Shown here piece by piece: positions 9,561 to 18,256 of a DNA stretch of 64,000 nt. The stretch covers positions 124,001-188,000 of the forward strand of contig CAVXLZ010000002.1 in the NCBI GenBank assembly GCA_963762825.1, in the 5' to 3' direction. The position numbers and the translations under genes were made by a program. The stretch is from Miltoncostaea sp963762825 (GTDB taxonomy: Bacteria > Actinomycetota > Thermoleophilia > Miltoncostaeales > Miltoncostaeaceae). A model generated the notes under the pieces. The model ran no database searches. It was not told the DNA's origin and worked only from the letters and a program-made list of their open reading frames with translations. Position 1 is the first letter of the stretch; every line of letters begins with the position of its first letter.

Positions 9561-10718
9561 TCATCGTGCCACCGGGGGCCCGATGGCGCGAGCGTCGGTG
9601 GTGCCCCGGACCACCAGCACTACCGCCGCCGCGATCAGCACCGGGACGAGCAGGAAGCCCGCGCGCACGCCGGTCGCGTCGGCGAGGGTGGCGAGCGCGT
9701 AGGGCGCGAGCAGCACCGCGATGCCGCCGGCGAGCGAGGCGCGGGCGCTCGCCGCCTCCGAGAGCCCAGGCGCCGAGGCCATCGCGAAGGAGAGCGACAG
9801 CGGGAAGAGCATCGCCACGCCGAGGCCGGTCACCGCGAGGCCGACGACGCTTACGAGCGCGGTGCCGGTGCCCCAGAAGAGCAGGAAGCCGAGCGCGGCC
9901 AGCGTGAGGGCGCCCACCAGCAGCCGCCGCGGATCGCGGGCGACGGCCAGCCGGCCCCCGACCAGGCGCCCGGCCGCCATTCCCCCCACGAAGAGGCCGA
10001 GCGCCGCACTCGCGGCTCCCCGGCCGACGCCCACCTCCTCCTGCAGGAAGTCGGTCGCCCAGAAGGCGATGCAGAACTCGACTCCGACGACGAGCACGAT
10101 CACGACCCACCAACGCCAGAAGGCCGCGGGCAGCCGGCCGACCGCGGCCGGCCGAGCGTCGCGGGCGGGCGGTCCGTCGAAGTCGTCGGCGGCGCCGATC
10201 AGGATCACGGCGGCGATCGCCGCAAGCACCAGGAGCGCGCCGGCCCGCCAGCCCGCTCCGGCCAGTATGGCCACCCCGACGGCGACCGGCGCGAGCACCC
10301 CCGCGGCAGCGGCACCGACGTTGGCCTCGGCCAGCGCCGCCGCGCGCGCGGCGGGCTGGCGCGCCTCCACGACCAGCGGCACGACGACGAGCACCGCCGT
10401 ACCGGCGACACCCATCACGAAGGTCGCGGCGATCACCGTAGGAAGAGGACCGGAGAGGACGAGCATCACCGTGCCCGCACCCAGACCGAGGAGCCCCGCG
10501 CGCAGGATCGTGCCGTGGCCCACCCGCATGAGCACCGGCGGGGCGCCGAGGGCGGTCAGGACGGCGCCGACGGCGAAGGCGCTCCCCCCGAGGCCGATCG
10601 CCCCGCGGCTGACCTCGAGCTCGCCGCGCAGCGCGTCGAGCCCGGGCCCGAGTCCGTAGAGGCAGTAGCCGTAGATCGCGAGGGAGGCGTAGACGATCCA
10701 CGTCGGACGATCACGCAC
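9561..10718 (-). CDS. MFS transporter
   Basis: About 385 residues with twelve hydrophobic segments and the weak sequence features of the major facilitator family, for example the loop after helix 2 (PPVLMRVGHG) and a paired C-terminal half beginning after the charged loop FDGPPARDARP. I begin it at GTG 10718 (RDRPTWIVYASLAIYG), where the first membrane helix follows at once; a longer TTG start at 10820 adds an Arg-rich stretch that does not look genuine. The stop overlaps the probable original start of the MFS gene downstream, so the two may form one operon, perhaps two related exporters. No substrate is suggested by context. Confidence 0.72.
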   Translation of the reverse strand: MRDRPTWIVYASLAIYGYCLYGLGPGLDALRGELEVSRGAIGLGGSAFAVGAVLTALGAPPVLMRVGHGTILRAGLLGLGAGTVMLVLSGPLPTVIAATFVMGVAGTAVLVVVPLVVEARQPAARAAALAEANVGAAAAGVLAPVAVGVAILAGAGWRAGALLVLAAIAAVILIGAADDFDGPPARDARPAAVGRLPAAFWRWWVVIVLVVGVEFCIAFWATDFLQEEVGVGRGAASAALGLFVGGMAAGRLVGGRLAVARDPRRLLVGALTLAALGFLLFWGTGTALVSVVGLAVTGLGVAMLFPLSLSFAMASAPGLSEAASARASLAGGIAVLLAPYALATLADATGVRAGFLLVPVLIAAAVVLVVRGTTDARAIGPPVAR

Positions 10719-10958
10719 CGGGGCGGCGCCCGGCGGATCACTGCGGCCCCGAGCCGTTGGGCGCACAGAAGTCAACCAGCGCACGTTAGCGAGGCGCGCG
10801 GCCCCCGGGACGCCAGCCAACCGATTGCGGCCGGCCGGGTACCCGGTAGGTCAACGAGGCGACCAAGATGGGCATCCAGGATGGGAAGACCTTCCGATGG
10901 CTCACGCCCGACCGCCGCCTAGCGTCGGGGGTGACTCAGTGTCGTCGAAGGAGGAGCC

Positions 10959-11174
10959 ATGATCGATGTCTACGCCGAGCGCCAACGGCATCACGCCGGC
11001 GGCGATCTCTCTGCGGGAGGGTGGGAGGAGTTCACCGCCGCCCGAGGCCGCTTCTTCGCCCACCTGGCGGCCCAGTCAGCAGCCTGGAGGGCGGCCCGCC
11101 GATTGCCTACGCAGCCCGACGAACGCTACGATCGCGCTCCCGCCGACGAAGGCGATGAAGCCCGGCCGCAATGA
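10959..11174 (+). CDS. small hypothetical protein coupled to sensor kinase
   Basis: 71 residues, starting at ATG 10959 behind a near-perfect ribosome binding site (GAAGGAGGAGCC). Its TGA overlaps the ATG of the sensor kinase (ATGA at 11171-11174), so it is the first gene of the phosphorelay operon. The protein is hydrophilic, Ala/Arg-rich and probably helical (WEEFTAARGRFFAHLAAQ), with a charged C-terminus and no signal peptide or membrane segment. I do not recognise a family. The strong translation signal and coupling support a real gene, possibly a regulator or partner of the kinase or a leader that sets kinase expression. Confidence 0.6.
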   Translation: MIDVYAERQRHHAGGDLSAGGWEEFTAARGRFFAHLAAQSAAWRAARRLPTQPDERYDRAPADEGDEARPQ

Positions 11175-13183
11175 GCCTACGAGACCGAATTCGGCTGCCG
11201 GGGGTCCACGCGAAACCGGGCCCCCGACGCCGGCTGTTCGTGAAGTACCTCGTGGTGCTCGCTGGGCTGGTGGGCTCCGCGGTGCTGGTGACCAGCCTCG
11301 TGGCGCTCTACTTCACCTACCGCGACACCGAAGCCGCCGCCTCACGACACCTCGAGGCCACGGCCTCCCAGCAGGCCCGCGCGCTCTCCACGGCGGGCGA
11401 GGGCATGGCGCTCGAGGTCTCGGAGTCGATCCCCGGGTCACCCGGCGGTCCGCCGCCGACGCTCGCCGCCCGGCGGGTCTCCTTCTCCCGCCACCTCGGA
11501 CGCATCAAGGAGTACGCCTACGTAGATCGCGCCGGCCGGGAACGGCTGCGCGTAGGCGGCTCCGGCCCGCCGGTGATCGACAGCGGTCGCGACCTGTCCC
11601 GCGAGCCGGCCGTGCGGCTCTCGCTCGAGAACGCCACGTGGGGACCCAGAGCGGCCTTCGGGCCGGTCTCCTTTCCAGACCGCTCGGGAGCAGAGTCGTC
11701 TCCGCACCTCCTGATCGCCGTGAGCGAGTCGGGAAACCCGGGCGGGGCAACCCTCGCCGAGGTGGACACCGAGTGGCTCATCGGGATCGCCTTCTACGCG
11801 CCGGAGAGCGGTGTCACCCTCTACCTCGTGGACAGCCGCGGTCGCCTGCTCGCGCGCCCACCGAACTGGGACTCGAACGCCCTTGACCCGATCGGGGAGG
11901 CCCTTGCTGGCTACCCTGATCTCACTCGACTTCCGCAAGTCGCCACCGCGGTCGCGGGGGCGGCGCCTGGAGGAGGGCGTCTCCCGGGGGAGGAGTTCGC
12001 GCCAGCGCGCCCGGCGAGCTGGGAGCACGACGCGAACGGGAACGAGGTGCTCAGCGCCTCGGCGCCGGTCTTCGGACTCGGCTGGCAGGTGATCGCCGAG
12101 CAGCGCCGGGGCGACGTACTCGCGCCCGTCTACTCCGCGGCCACCCGCAGCGCGATCTTCCTCGCGATCTTCCTCGGGCTGGCGGTTCTCGCAAGCGCTC
12201 TCCTCGCCCGGCGCATGGTCCGTCCGATCACCCAGATCGAGTCCGGTGCCCGTCGGATCGGCGAGGGGGCCCTGGACGAGCGAATAGCCCTGAGCACGGG
12301 GGACGAGCTGCAGAGCCTGTCTGAGACCTTCAACGGAATGGCGAGGCAACTCGGGGACCTCTATGCGGACCTGGAGCGACGCGTAGAGGAGCGCACCCAG
12401 GACCTCAGCGTCGCGCTGGAGCAGAACGCGGCTCTCCTGCACCAGCTCGAGCAGAGGGGCAGTGACCTCGAGGCGGCGAGCCGTCACAAGTCGGAGTTCC
12501 TCGCCACCATGTCCCATGAGCTCCGGACGCCGCTGAACGGGATCATCGGGTTCTCCGAGGTTCTGCAGGAGCGGATGTTCGGCGAGCTCAACGACCGCCA
12601 GGCCGAGTACCTCGAGGACATACGCGCATCGGGCCGCCACCTGCTCGCGCTGATCGACGACCTCCTCGACCTGGCGAAGGTCGAGTCGGGACGGATGGAG
12701 CTCGACTTGGGCGAGGTCAACGTCCGCGAGTGCCTCGGAATGGGTCTCACAATGGTGCGCGAGCGCGCGCTGGGGCGCGGGGTCCGCCTGGAGATCGACG
12801 TCGATCCGGCGCTCGGGCGCATCACAGCGGACGAGCGCAGGCTGCGGCAGATCGTCGTCAACCTGCTCTCGAATGCCGTCAAGTTCACGCCGCAGGGCGG
12901 CTTGGTCGAAGCGAGCGCGCACCTGAGGAATGGACAGGTACAGATCTCCGTCCGCGACACCGGCCCGGGAATCGCTCCCGGGGATCAGGAACGGATATTC
13001 GAGACCTTCCAGCAGATCGGCCATGACGCCGACGAGGGCAGCGGCCTGGGTCTTCCCCTGTCGCGCGCCCTGGTCGAGCTGCACGGAGGGCGGCTATGGG
13101 TGGACAGCCGGCTCGGCGAGGGCAGCACGTTCGCACTGACACTGCCTCTCGGGCCGGTCACCACCCCGGGGGTGAGACGATGA
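11171..13183 (+). CDS. membrane sensor histidine kinase with large extracytoplasmic domain
   Basis: 670 residues. A first membrane helix (about 20-47) and a second (about 320-345) enclose an extracytoplasmic sensor domain of about 270 residues, Cache-like in layout. Then come HAMP, a coiled coil (about residues 395-435), the HisKA dimerisation domain with phosphoacceptor His449 in SHELRTPLNGIIGFSE, and an ATPase domain with N box (LLSNAVKFTP) and G boxes (DTGPGIAP, GSGLGLPLSRALVELHGG). It signals to the receiver proteins encoded just downstream, to which it is joined by an ATGA overlap. The ligand is unknown. Confidence 0.9.
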   Translation: MSLRDRIRLPGVHAKPGPRRRLFVKYLVVLAGLVGSAVLVTSLVALYFTYRDTEAAASRHLEATASQQARALSTAGEGMALEVSESIPGSPGGPPPTLAARRVSFSRHLGRIKEYAYVDRAGRERLRVGGSGPPVIDSGRDLSREPAVRLSLENATWGPRAAFGPVSFPDRSGAESSPHLLIAVSESGNPGGATLAEVDTEWLIGIAFYAPESGVTLYLVDSRGRLLARPPNWDSNALDPIGEALAGYPDLTRLPQVATAVAGAAPGGGRLPGEEFAPARPASWEHDANGNEVLSASAPVFGLGWQVIAEQRRGDVLAPVYSAATRSAIFLAIFLGLAVLASALLARRMVRPITQIESGARRIGEGALDERIALSTGDELQSLSETFNGMARQLGDLYADLERRVEERTQDLSVALEQNAALLHQLEQRGSDLEAASRHKSEFLATMSHELRTPLNGIIGFSEVLQERMFGELNDRQAEYLEDIRASGRHLLALIDDLLDLAKVESGRMELDLGEVNVRECLGMGLTMVRERALGRGVRLEIDVDPALGRITADERRLRQIVVNLLSNAVKFTPQGGLVEASAHLRNGQVQISVRDTGPGIAPGDQERIFETFQQIGHDADEGSGLGLPLSRALVELHGGRLWVDSRLGEGSTFALTLPLGPVTTPGVRR

Positions 13184-13557
13184 CCGCAAAGCTCGTGCTG
13201 ATCGTCAACGACAATGACCTCAACGTGAAGCTGCTGCGCGATGTTCTTCGGTTCGAGGGCTACCGGACCGCCGAGGCGGCGACCGGCGCGTCGGCCCTGG
13301 ACATCGCCGCGAATGAGCCTCCCGACCTCATCCTGATGGACGTGAGCCTCCCCGACATGAGCGGGATCGAGGCGCTCCAGCGACTTCGGACGACTCCCGG
13401 AACCACTGCGACGCCCGTGCTCGCGGTGACGGCCTCGGCGATGGTGGGTGACCGCGAGCGCCTGATCGCAGAGGGCTTCGACGACTACCTCGCCAAGCCG
13501 ATCCGGGTGCGCGAGCTCATCGACCGTGTGAGCGGCCACTTCGAGCCGGGCACGTGA
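13180..13557 (+). CDS. stand-alone response regulator receiver (DivK-like)
   Basis: 125 residues, a receiver domain only. Phosphoacceptor Asp54 lies in LILMDVSLPDMSG, the acidic pocket is NDND near residue 10 and the conserved Lys is in YLAKPI. It has no output domain, so it should act as a phospho-intermediate or protein-binding switch between the kinase before it and the regulator after it. ATG 13180 is chosen because it overlaps the kinase stop by ATGA and puts the first beta strand at the N-terminus. A GTGA overlap couples it to the next gene. Confidence 0.88.
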   Translation: MTAKLVLIVNDNDLNVKLLRDVLRFEGYRTAEAATGASALDIAANEPPDLILMDVSLPDMSGIEALQRLRTTPGTTATPVLAVTASAMVGDRERLIAEGFDDYLAKPIRVRELIDRVSGHFEPGT

Positions 13558-14873
13558 ACCGACCAGGCCGCATGCTGGTGGTGGACGACACCCCGGGGAA
13601 CGTCAGGCTGCTCGAAGCCGTGCTCGGACCCGAGGGTTACGAGGTCATCTCCGCGCCCTCGGGGGAGGAGGCGTTCCTCGCGGTGAGGGAGCACGCCCCC
13701 GACGTCATCCTGCTCGACATCCTCATGCCCGGGATCGACGGCTATGAGGTGTGCCGGCGCCTGCGCGAGGAGCCGGCCACTCAAGCCCTGCCGGTGCTGA
13801 TGATCACCGCCGGGGGCGAGCAGCAGAAGGTGGCGGCCCTCGAGGTGGGCGCTGACGACTTCATCGCCAAGCCGTTCGAACGTGCCGAGCTCCTGGCGAG
13901 GGTGCGCTCGCTATTGCGCATCAAGCGTTACCAGGACGCCACTCGCGACCAGGCGGCCGATCTCATCGAGCTTAACCGCACGTTGGAGACCCGGGTCGCG
14001 GACCAGGTGAGGCAGATCGAGCGCCTCGGGGGACTACGGCGCTTCCTGCCGCGGCAACTCGCGGACCTGATCGTGTCGGCCGACGACGAAGCCGTTCTGG
14101 AGAGCCACCGCGCGGAGATCGCCCTGGTCTGCGCCCGCCTGCGAGGCTTCCCCGCCTTCTCGGAGCAGGCCGAGCCTGAGGAGGTGATGGACGTCCTGCG
14201 CGACTTCCACGAGGGCGTCGGGGCGCTGATCGAGCGCGCCGGCGCCACCGTGGGCTCAGTGACCGGCGGTGGCCTCATGGTCTTTCTCAACGATCCCCTG
14301 CCGTGCGACGAGCCCGCCTGGAAGGCGGTCTCCCTCGCGGTGGCGATGCGCGATCTGACCGGTCGCCTCAGCGCCACCTGGCAGCGTCGCGGTCATGATC
14401 TCTCGTTCGCGGCCGGCGTGGCCGTCGGGTACGCAACGATCGGCCGGATGGGCTTCGAAGGCCGATGGGAATACGGCCCCGTCGGCCCGACGGTCCACCT
14501 CGCCGAGCGGCTCGCGACTGCCGCCCGGGCGGGGGAGGTGTTGGTGAGCTCGGCGTGTCACCTCCAGGTCGAATCCCGCGTGGTGGCCGAGCCTGCCGAC
14601 GACGTGGTTCTCGACGGCGCCAGCGCCGCCGTCCCCGTGCTGGCCGTGCTCGCGGTCCAGAACAGTCCCTCCGGCAGCGACGACCTGACGCCGCGCGAGA
14701 TCGAGGTGCTCCGTCTCCTCACCGAGGGTCTCTCGAACCGCGCCATCGCCGAGCGACTCGTCATTAGTGAGAAGACGGCGATCCACCACGTCTCGAACAT
14801 CTTCCTGAAACTCGACGTGCACAACCGCGCGGAGGCCACGCGTGTGGCCCTCGAGCGCGGTCTCGTCACCTGA
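13554..14873 (+). CDS. response regulator with degenerate cyclase domain and LuxR helix-turn-helix
   Basis: 439 residues, GTG start overlapping the previous stop. Three modules follow one another: a receiver (1-125, Asp55 in VILLDILMPGIDG), a domain with the fold signature of class III nucleotide cyclases (about 175-345, for example GVAVGYATIGRMGFEGRWEYGPVGPTVHLAERL split across its core), and a C-terminal LuxR-type DNA-binding domain (about 375-439, LTPREIEVLRLLTEG and ISEKTAIHHVSNIF). In the cyclase part the two metal-binding Asp positions are lost: CARLRGF stands where FADIRGF is usual and VTGGGLMVF where a GDG motif is usual, so it should be a non-catalytic sensor or dimerisation unit. 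This is the likely DNA-binding output of the operon. Confidence 0.85.
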   Translation: MNRPGRMLVVDDTPGNVRLLEAVLGPEGYEVISAPSGEEAFLAVREHAPDVILLDILMPGIDGYEVCRRLREEPATQALPVLMITAGGEQQKVAALEVGADDFIAKPFERAELLARVRSLLRIKRYQDATRDQAADLIELNRTLETRVADQVRQIERLGGLRRFLPRQLADLIVSADDEAVLESHRAEIALVCARLRGFPAFSEQAEPEEVMDVLRDFHEGVGALIERAGATVGSVTGGGLMVFLNDPLPCDEPAWKAVSLAVAMRDLTGRLSATWQRRGHDLSFAAGVAVGYATIGRMGFEGRWEYGPVGPTVHLAERLATAARAGEVLVSSACHLQVESRVVAEPADDVVLDGASAAVPVLAVLAVQNSPSGSDDLTPREIEVLRLLTEGLSNRAIAERLVISEKTAIHHVSNIFLKLDVHNRAEATRVALERGLVT

Positions 14874-14910
14874 CCACGAGCCTGGAGACCCCACCTCGGC
14901 TCACGACGAA

Positions 14911-14937
14911 CCAGCGGCCGGGGAACCCGGCCGCTGG
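14911..14937. terminator. hairpin between convergent genes
   Basis: A perfect 12-bp inverted repeat (CCAGCGGCCGGG / CCCGGCCGCTGG) with a 3-base loop lies between the end of the phosphorelay operon and the end of the convergent PKD gene. It has no U-tract, as is common in high-GC actinobacteria, and probably works in both directions. Confidence 0.75.
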
Positions 14938-14974
14938 CGTCGATCATCGGGGCCCCGGTGCGGGGCGTGCCGGG

Positions 14975-16306
14975 CTACTTGCGGATCGTCACCGCGGTGC
15001 GGGTGACGGCGCGGTCGCCGGCGGCGTCGGTGGCGGTGAGGATGACGCGGGCCTTCAGGGTGCCGCGGCGGACGGCCTTGGCGGCCTTCTTCGACATCCG
15101 GACCGTGACGGTGCGGCGGGTGCCGCCCTGGAGCTTGATCCGGGCCGAGCCGAGGGCCTTGCCCTTCAGGGCGCCCTTCACGCCACGGACCTTGACGCCG
15201 AGGGTGCAGGTCTGCTCGGAGGCCGGGCAGGCGACCTTGAAGGAGATGCGGTTCCTCTTGGACATCCGCAGGGTCCTCTTCAGGGGCCGAACCCGCGGGG
15301 CCAGCGAGTCGATCGTGGCGACGGGGGCGGCGGCGACCTGCAGCGTGAGGCTGGTCTGGTCGGTGGCGCCGTCGTCGTCGGTGACCCTCAGGCCGACCTT
15401 CGCCGGGCCGGTCGAGGTGAACGTGGTGGTCGCCGTGGGGACGCCGGCCGTGTTCGTCTCGAACGTGCCATCGCCGTTCAGATCCCACTCGTACTTCTCG
15501 ATCGTGCCGTCGTCGCTCGAGCGCGAGCCGTCGAGCGTGGTGGGCCGGTTGACGACGGGCGAGAGCGGCTGGGTGACGATCAGGGCGGTCGGGGCGCGGT
15601 GGACGCGCACCGTTGCGGTGGCGGTGCTCTTGGCGCCGAGCGTGTCGGTGGCGCGAAGCGAGACCTTGTGCGGACCGGTGGTCCCGAAGGAGGTGCTCTG
15701 CTGGGCGCCGGTGCGCTCGAAGGTCCCGTCGCCGTCCATGTCCCACTCGAGCAGCGCGATGCCGTTGTCGTCGGTGGAGGCCGAGGTGAAGGCGAGGCCC
15801 TCGCCCACGACCGCCACCTTCTTGCTCGTGATCCGCGCCGCCGGCGCGCGGTGCGCCTTGAGCACCAGGGAATCGGTGGCCTTCGCGCCGTCGTCGTCGG
15901 TCACGCGGACCTTGACCGTGATGTTGCCGGGAGACGAATACCGCTGACTGGTGGTGGCGATGGTCGTGCTCTTCTCGAAGGTCCCGTCGCCGTTCAGGTC
16001 CCACTCGTACTTCGTGATCGAGCCGTCGTTGTCGGTCGAACCCGCGGCGCTGTAGGAGACCAGCGTGCCGAGTTGGAACGCGTTCTCGACGATCGTCCCC
16101 GGGCCGATGTCCACGACCAGGGGCGTCGGAACGACCACCGGGTTGGGCGTGCCGGCGAGCCGTGCGGTGGGGAGCTGGTTGGAGGGGATGCCACCGCCGC
16201 CGGTGGGGATCGCCATCGCCTGGCCGGCCGAGGCGATCGCGCCGGTGAGGGCGAGCGCGGCGACGAGACGACGGGAGGTGCGGGAGGAGTTCGAGATGCG
16301 GGCCAT
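14975..16306 (-). CDS. secreted PKD-repeat protein
   Basis: 443 residues from ATG 16306, which sits behind AAGGAGCACACC. A signal peptide (LVAALALTGAIASAGQAMA) should be cut after AMA. Three PKD-type beta-sandwich repeats follow, each with a block like YEWDLNGDGTFE (one reads LEWDMDGDGTFE) whose Asp/Asn spacing suggests calcium binding, and each ending in VRVTDDDGA-like strands. The last 130 residues are basic and Lys/Arg-rich (for example RMSKKAAKAVRRG), similar in character to the tail of the oxidase at 298-2754. A cell-surface structural or adhesion role is likely. No enzyme domain is seen. Confidence 0.82.
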   Translation of the reverse strand: MARISNSSRTSRRLVAALALTGAIASAGQAMAIPTGGGGIPSNQLPTARLAGTPNPVVVPTPLVVDIGPGTIVENAFQLGTLVSYSAAGSTDNDGSITKYEWDLNGDGTFEKSTTIATTSQRYSSPGNITVKVRVTDDDGAKATDSLVLKAHRAPAARITSKKVAVVGEGLAFTSASTDDNGIALLEWDMDGDGTFERTGAQQSTSFGTTGPHKVSLRATDTLGAKSTATATVRVHRAPTALIVTQPLSPVVNRPTTLDGSRSSDDGTIEKYEWDLNGDGTFETNTAGVPTATTTFTSTGPAKVGLRVTDDDGATDQTSLTLQVAAAPVATIDSLAPRVRPLKRTLRMSKRNRISFKVACPASEQTCTLGVKVRGVKGALKGKALGSARIKLQGGTRRTVTVRMSKKAAKAVRRGTLKARVILTATDAAGDRAVTRTAVTIRK

Positions 16307-16397
16307 GGTGTGCTCCTTACGAGGGGGGTGGATGACCATGGCTCCACACTGAGGCAGGCCCCCTCGCCCTTCCGTTCGCCGCGCGACGGCCCGTGTG

Positions 16398-18167
16398 TCA
16401 GGGAGGCGACACAGGCCCCTCGGAGGACGCGGCGAGCGTCCACACCGCGGCGGGAACCTCGCGCCCCCGCACGTCGAGTGCCCCGACCGCCTCCAGGTCG
16501 TCGACGGTCCGCGTCAGGGCGGCCCGCGTCGAGTCGGCGATCAGGACCATCGCCGAGGTCTCCTTGGTCAGCGACTGCAGCCGCGAGGCGATGTTCGTCG
16601 TGTCGCCGACCGCGGCGTACTCCATCCGCCGCTCCGAGCCGACGTTTCCCGACATCACCGGGCCGCTCGCCACGCCGATCCCCATCCGGAAGCCCTCCCC
16701 CGGCACCCGCCCCGCGCACCAGCCGTTGAAGGCCGCAAGGCGCACGTCGCGCATCTGTCGGGCGGCGGCGATCGCACGGTCGGCGTGGTCGTCCCGCTCG
16801 ATGGGCGCGCCGAAGAGCGCCATGATGCCGTCGCCCATGAAGGAGACGACCGTGCCGCCCGCATCGAGGATCGCGTCGCTCATCTCGCTCAGGTAGCGAT
16901 TGAGCATCTCGATGACCGTCTCGGGCGGCATCCGCTCGGCGGCCGCCGTAAAGCCGCGCAGGTCGGCGAACATCACGGTGCAGTAGATGCGCCGCCCGCC
17001 CAGGCGCGCATCGTCGCCGACGCGCGCCATCACCTGCTCCACCACGTCGGCCGGGACGAAGCGCTCGAACTCGGTCCGCAGTCGCTGCCTCTGGCGCTCG
17101 ACCGTCGCGTAGTTGACGACCACCCCGCCCACCGTGGCGAGCGCCAGGGAGAGCAGCGGATCGGAAACGTCCAGCACCGTGCCACCAGAGAACGCGAGCT
17201 GGGCCACGACGAGGAAGAGCGCTCCGGCGGCGAGGCCCGCGAGCACGGTGAGCCACGCTCGGCGCCACAGGGTCACGATCACCCCGAGGGCCGCAAGCGC
17301 GGCGATGATCAGCGCATCGAGCCAGGGCGGTGCGTCCCGCAGGGGCTCTCCGGCGATGAAGGTCGCGATGGCGTTGGCGTTGATCTCAGGACCCGCCATC
17401 GGCCGGCCGCCGAACGGGGTGGGATGCGTGTCGCCCAGCGTGACCCCGGTCAACCCGACGACGACCACGCGCCCCTTCACGTCGGCTGCCGAGAAACGCC
17501 CCCGGAAGACGCTCTCGTAGGGAATGCTCGGGATCGTCCCGGGGCCGCCGGCGTAGTCGATGAGCAGGCTCCCCTCACCCCCCGCACCGGGAACGGGCCG
17601 ACGCGTGAGACGCTCGGCGGCGACCGCCGCGAACGAGGGCAGCCCGTCCACGCCGAGCGGGACGCGCCGGAACACGTTGTCGGGGGTCTCGGGGAAGGCG
17701 ACATGGCCCACCCGCACCCCTGCCCGCGCCAGGTCCTCGTCGAGGAAGACCACGTTCGGCCCTTGCGACGGCGAGTAGTCGCTCGTGGCCAGAACGACGC
17801 GCTGCGAGGCGTCCAGGGCAGCGTAGATCGCCTGATCGCCGGCCTCGTCGGTCTGGGTCGAGAGCTCGATGTCGTAGGCGATCACCGCAGCCCCGGCGCG
17901 TGTCAGCTCGTTCACGACCGTCGCCTGATCGGCGCGCGAGAAGGGCCAGCGGCCGAGGCCGGTCTTCTGGGTGTTCTCGTCCACCCCCACCACGACGACG
18001 TCCTTCGGCGGGGTGCGGTCACCGCGGACCTGGAAGCGCTGGTCCACCGAGACGCGCTCGGCGCGCGCCAGGGTCCCGGCGCTCCATGTGAGAAGGCCGA
18101 TCACGGCCGCCGCGGCACCCACGCCGGCCAGGAGGACGCCCCTGCCGCGTTGACGGGAGATGCGCAC
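16398..18167 (-). CDS. CHASE2-domain adenylate/guanylate cyclase
   Basis: 589 residues from GTG 18167. One membrane helix, then an extracytoplasmic CHASE2 sensor domain (about 35-330, with VVVVGVDENTQ and the typical YDIELS and INANAIATFI blocks), three close membrane helices (about 335-405) and a C-terminal class III cyclase. The catalytic core looks intact: metal Asp in VMFADLRGFT, second Asp in FMGDGIMALFG and the transition-state region GDTTNIASRL. It should make cAMP or cGMP in response to an outside signal. A Crp/Fnr regulator is encoded nearby (19901-20554) and could be its reader. The longer frame upstream of 18167 is Arg-rich and unlikely to be translated. Confidence 0.9.
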   Translation of the reverse strand: MRISRQRGRGVLLAGVGAAAAVIGLLTWSAGTLARAERVSVDQRFQVRGDRTPPKDVVVVGVDENTQKTGLGRWPFSRADQATVVNELTRAGAAVIAYDIELSTQTDEAGDQAIYAALDASQRVVLATSDYSPSQGPNVVFLDEDLARAGVRVGHVAFPETPDNVFRRVPLGVDGLPSFAAVAAERLTRRPVPGAGGEGSLLIDYAGGPGTIPSIPYESVFRGRFSAADVKGRVVVVGLTGVTLGDTHPTPFGGRPMAGPEINANAIATFIAGEPLRDAPPWLDALIIAALAALGVIVTLWRRAWLTVLAGLAAGALFLVVAQLAFSGGTVLDVSDPLLSLALATVGGVVVNYATVERQRQRLRTEFERFVPADVVEQVMARVGDDARLGGRRIYCTVMFADLRGFTAAAERMPPETVIEMLNRYLSEMSDAILDAGGTVVSFMGDGIMALFGAPIERDDHADRAIAAARQMRDVRLAAFNGWCAGRVPGEGFRMGIGVASGPVMSGNVGSERRMEYAAVGDTTNIASRLQSLTKETSAMVLIADSTRAALTRTVDDLEAVGALDVRGREVPAAVWTLAASSEGPVSPP

Positions 18168-18256
18168 GCGGCGACAGTAGCCGACGTCGCGGCCCGTACG
18201 CTCCGCGCGTCGCGCACACGACAGACGCGCCGGCGCACCCGTGTGACGCTCACCCC

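Noticed and set aside
16394..16413. TGTGTC...GACACA inverted repeat at the end of the CHASE2 cyclase gene as a terminator.
   Set aside because: Six-base stem with an 8-base loop, and it overlaps the stop codon; too weak to call.
18228..18245. GTGTGACGCTCACCC between the CHASE2 cyclase and NHL genes as a Crp-type site.
   Set aside because: The spacer between half-sites is too short for the TGTGA-N6-TCACA layout and the match is only four bases per arm.
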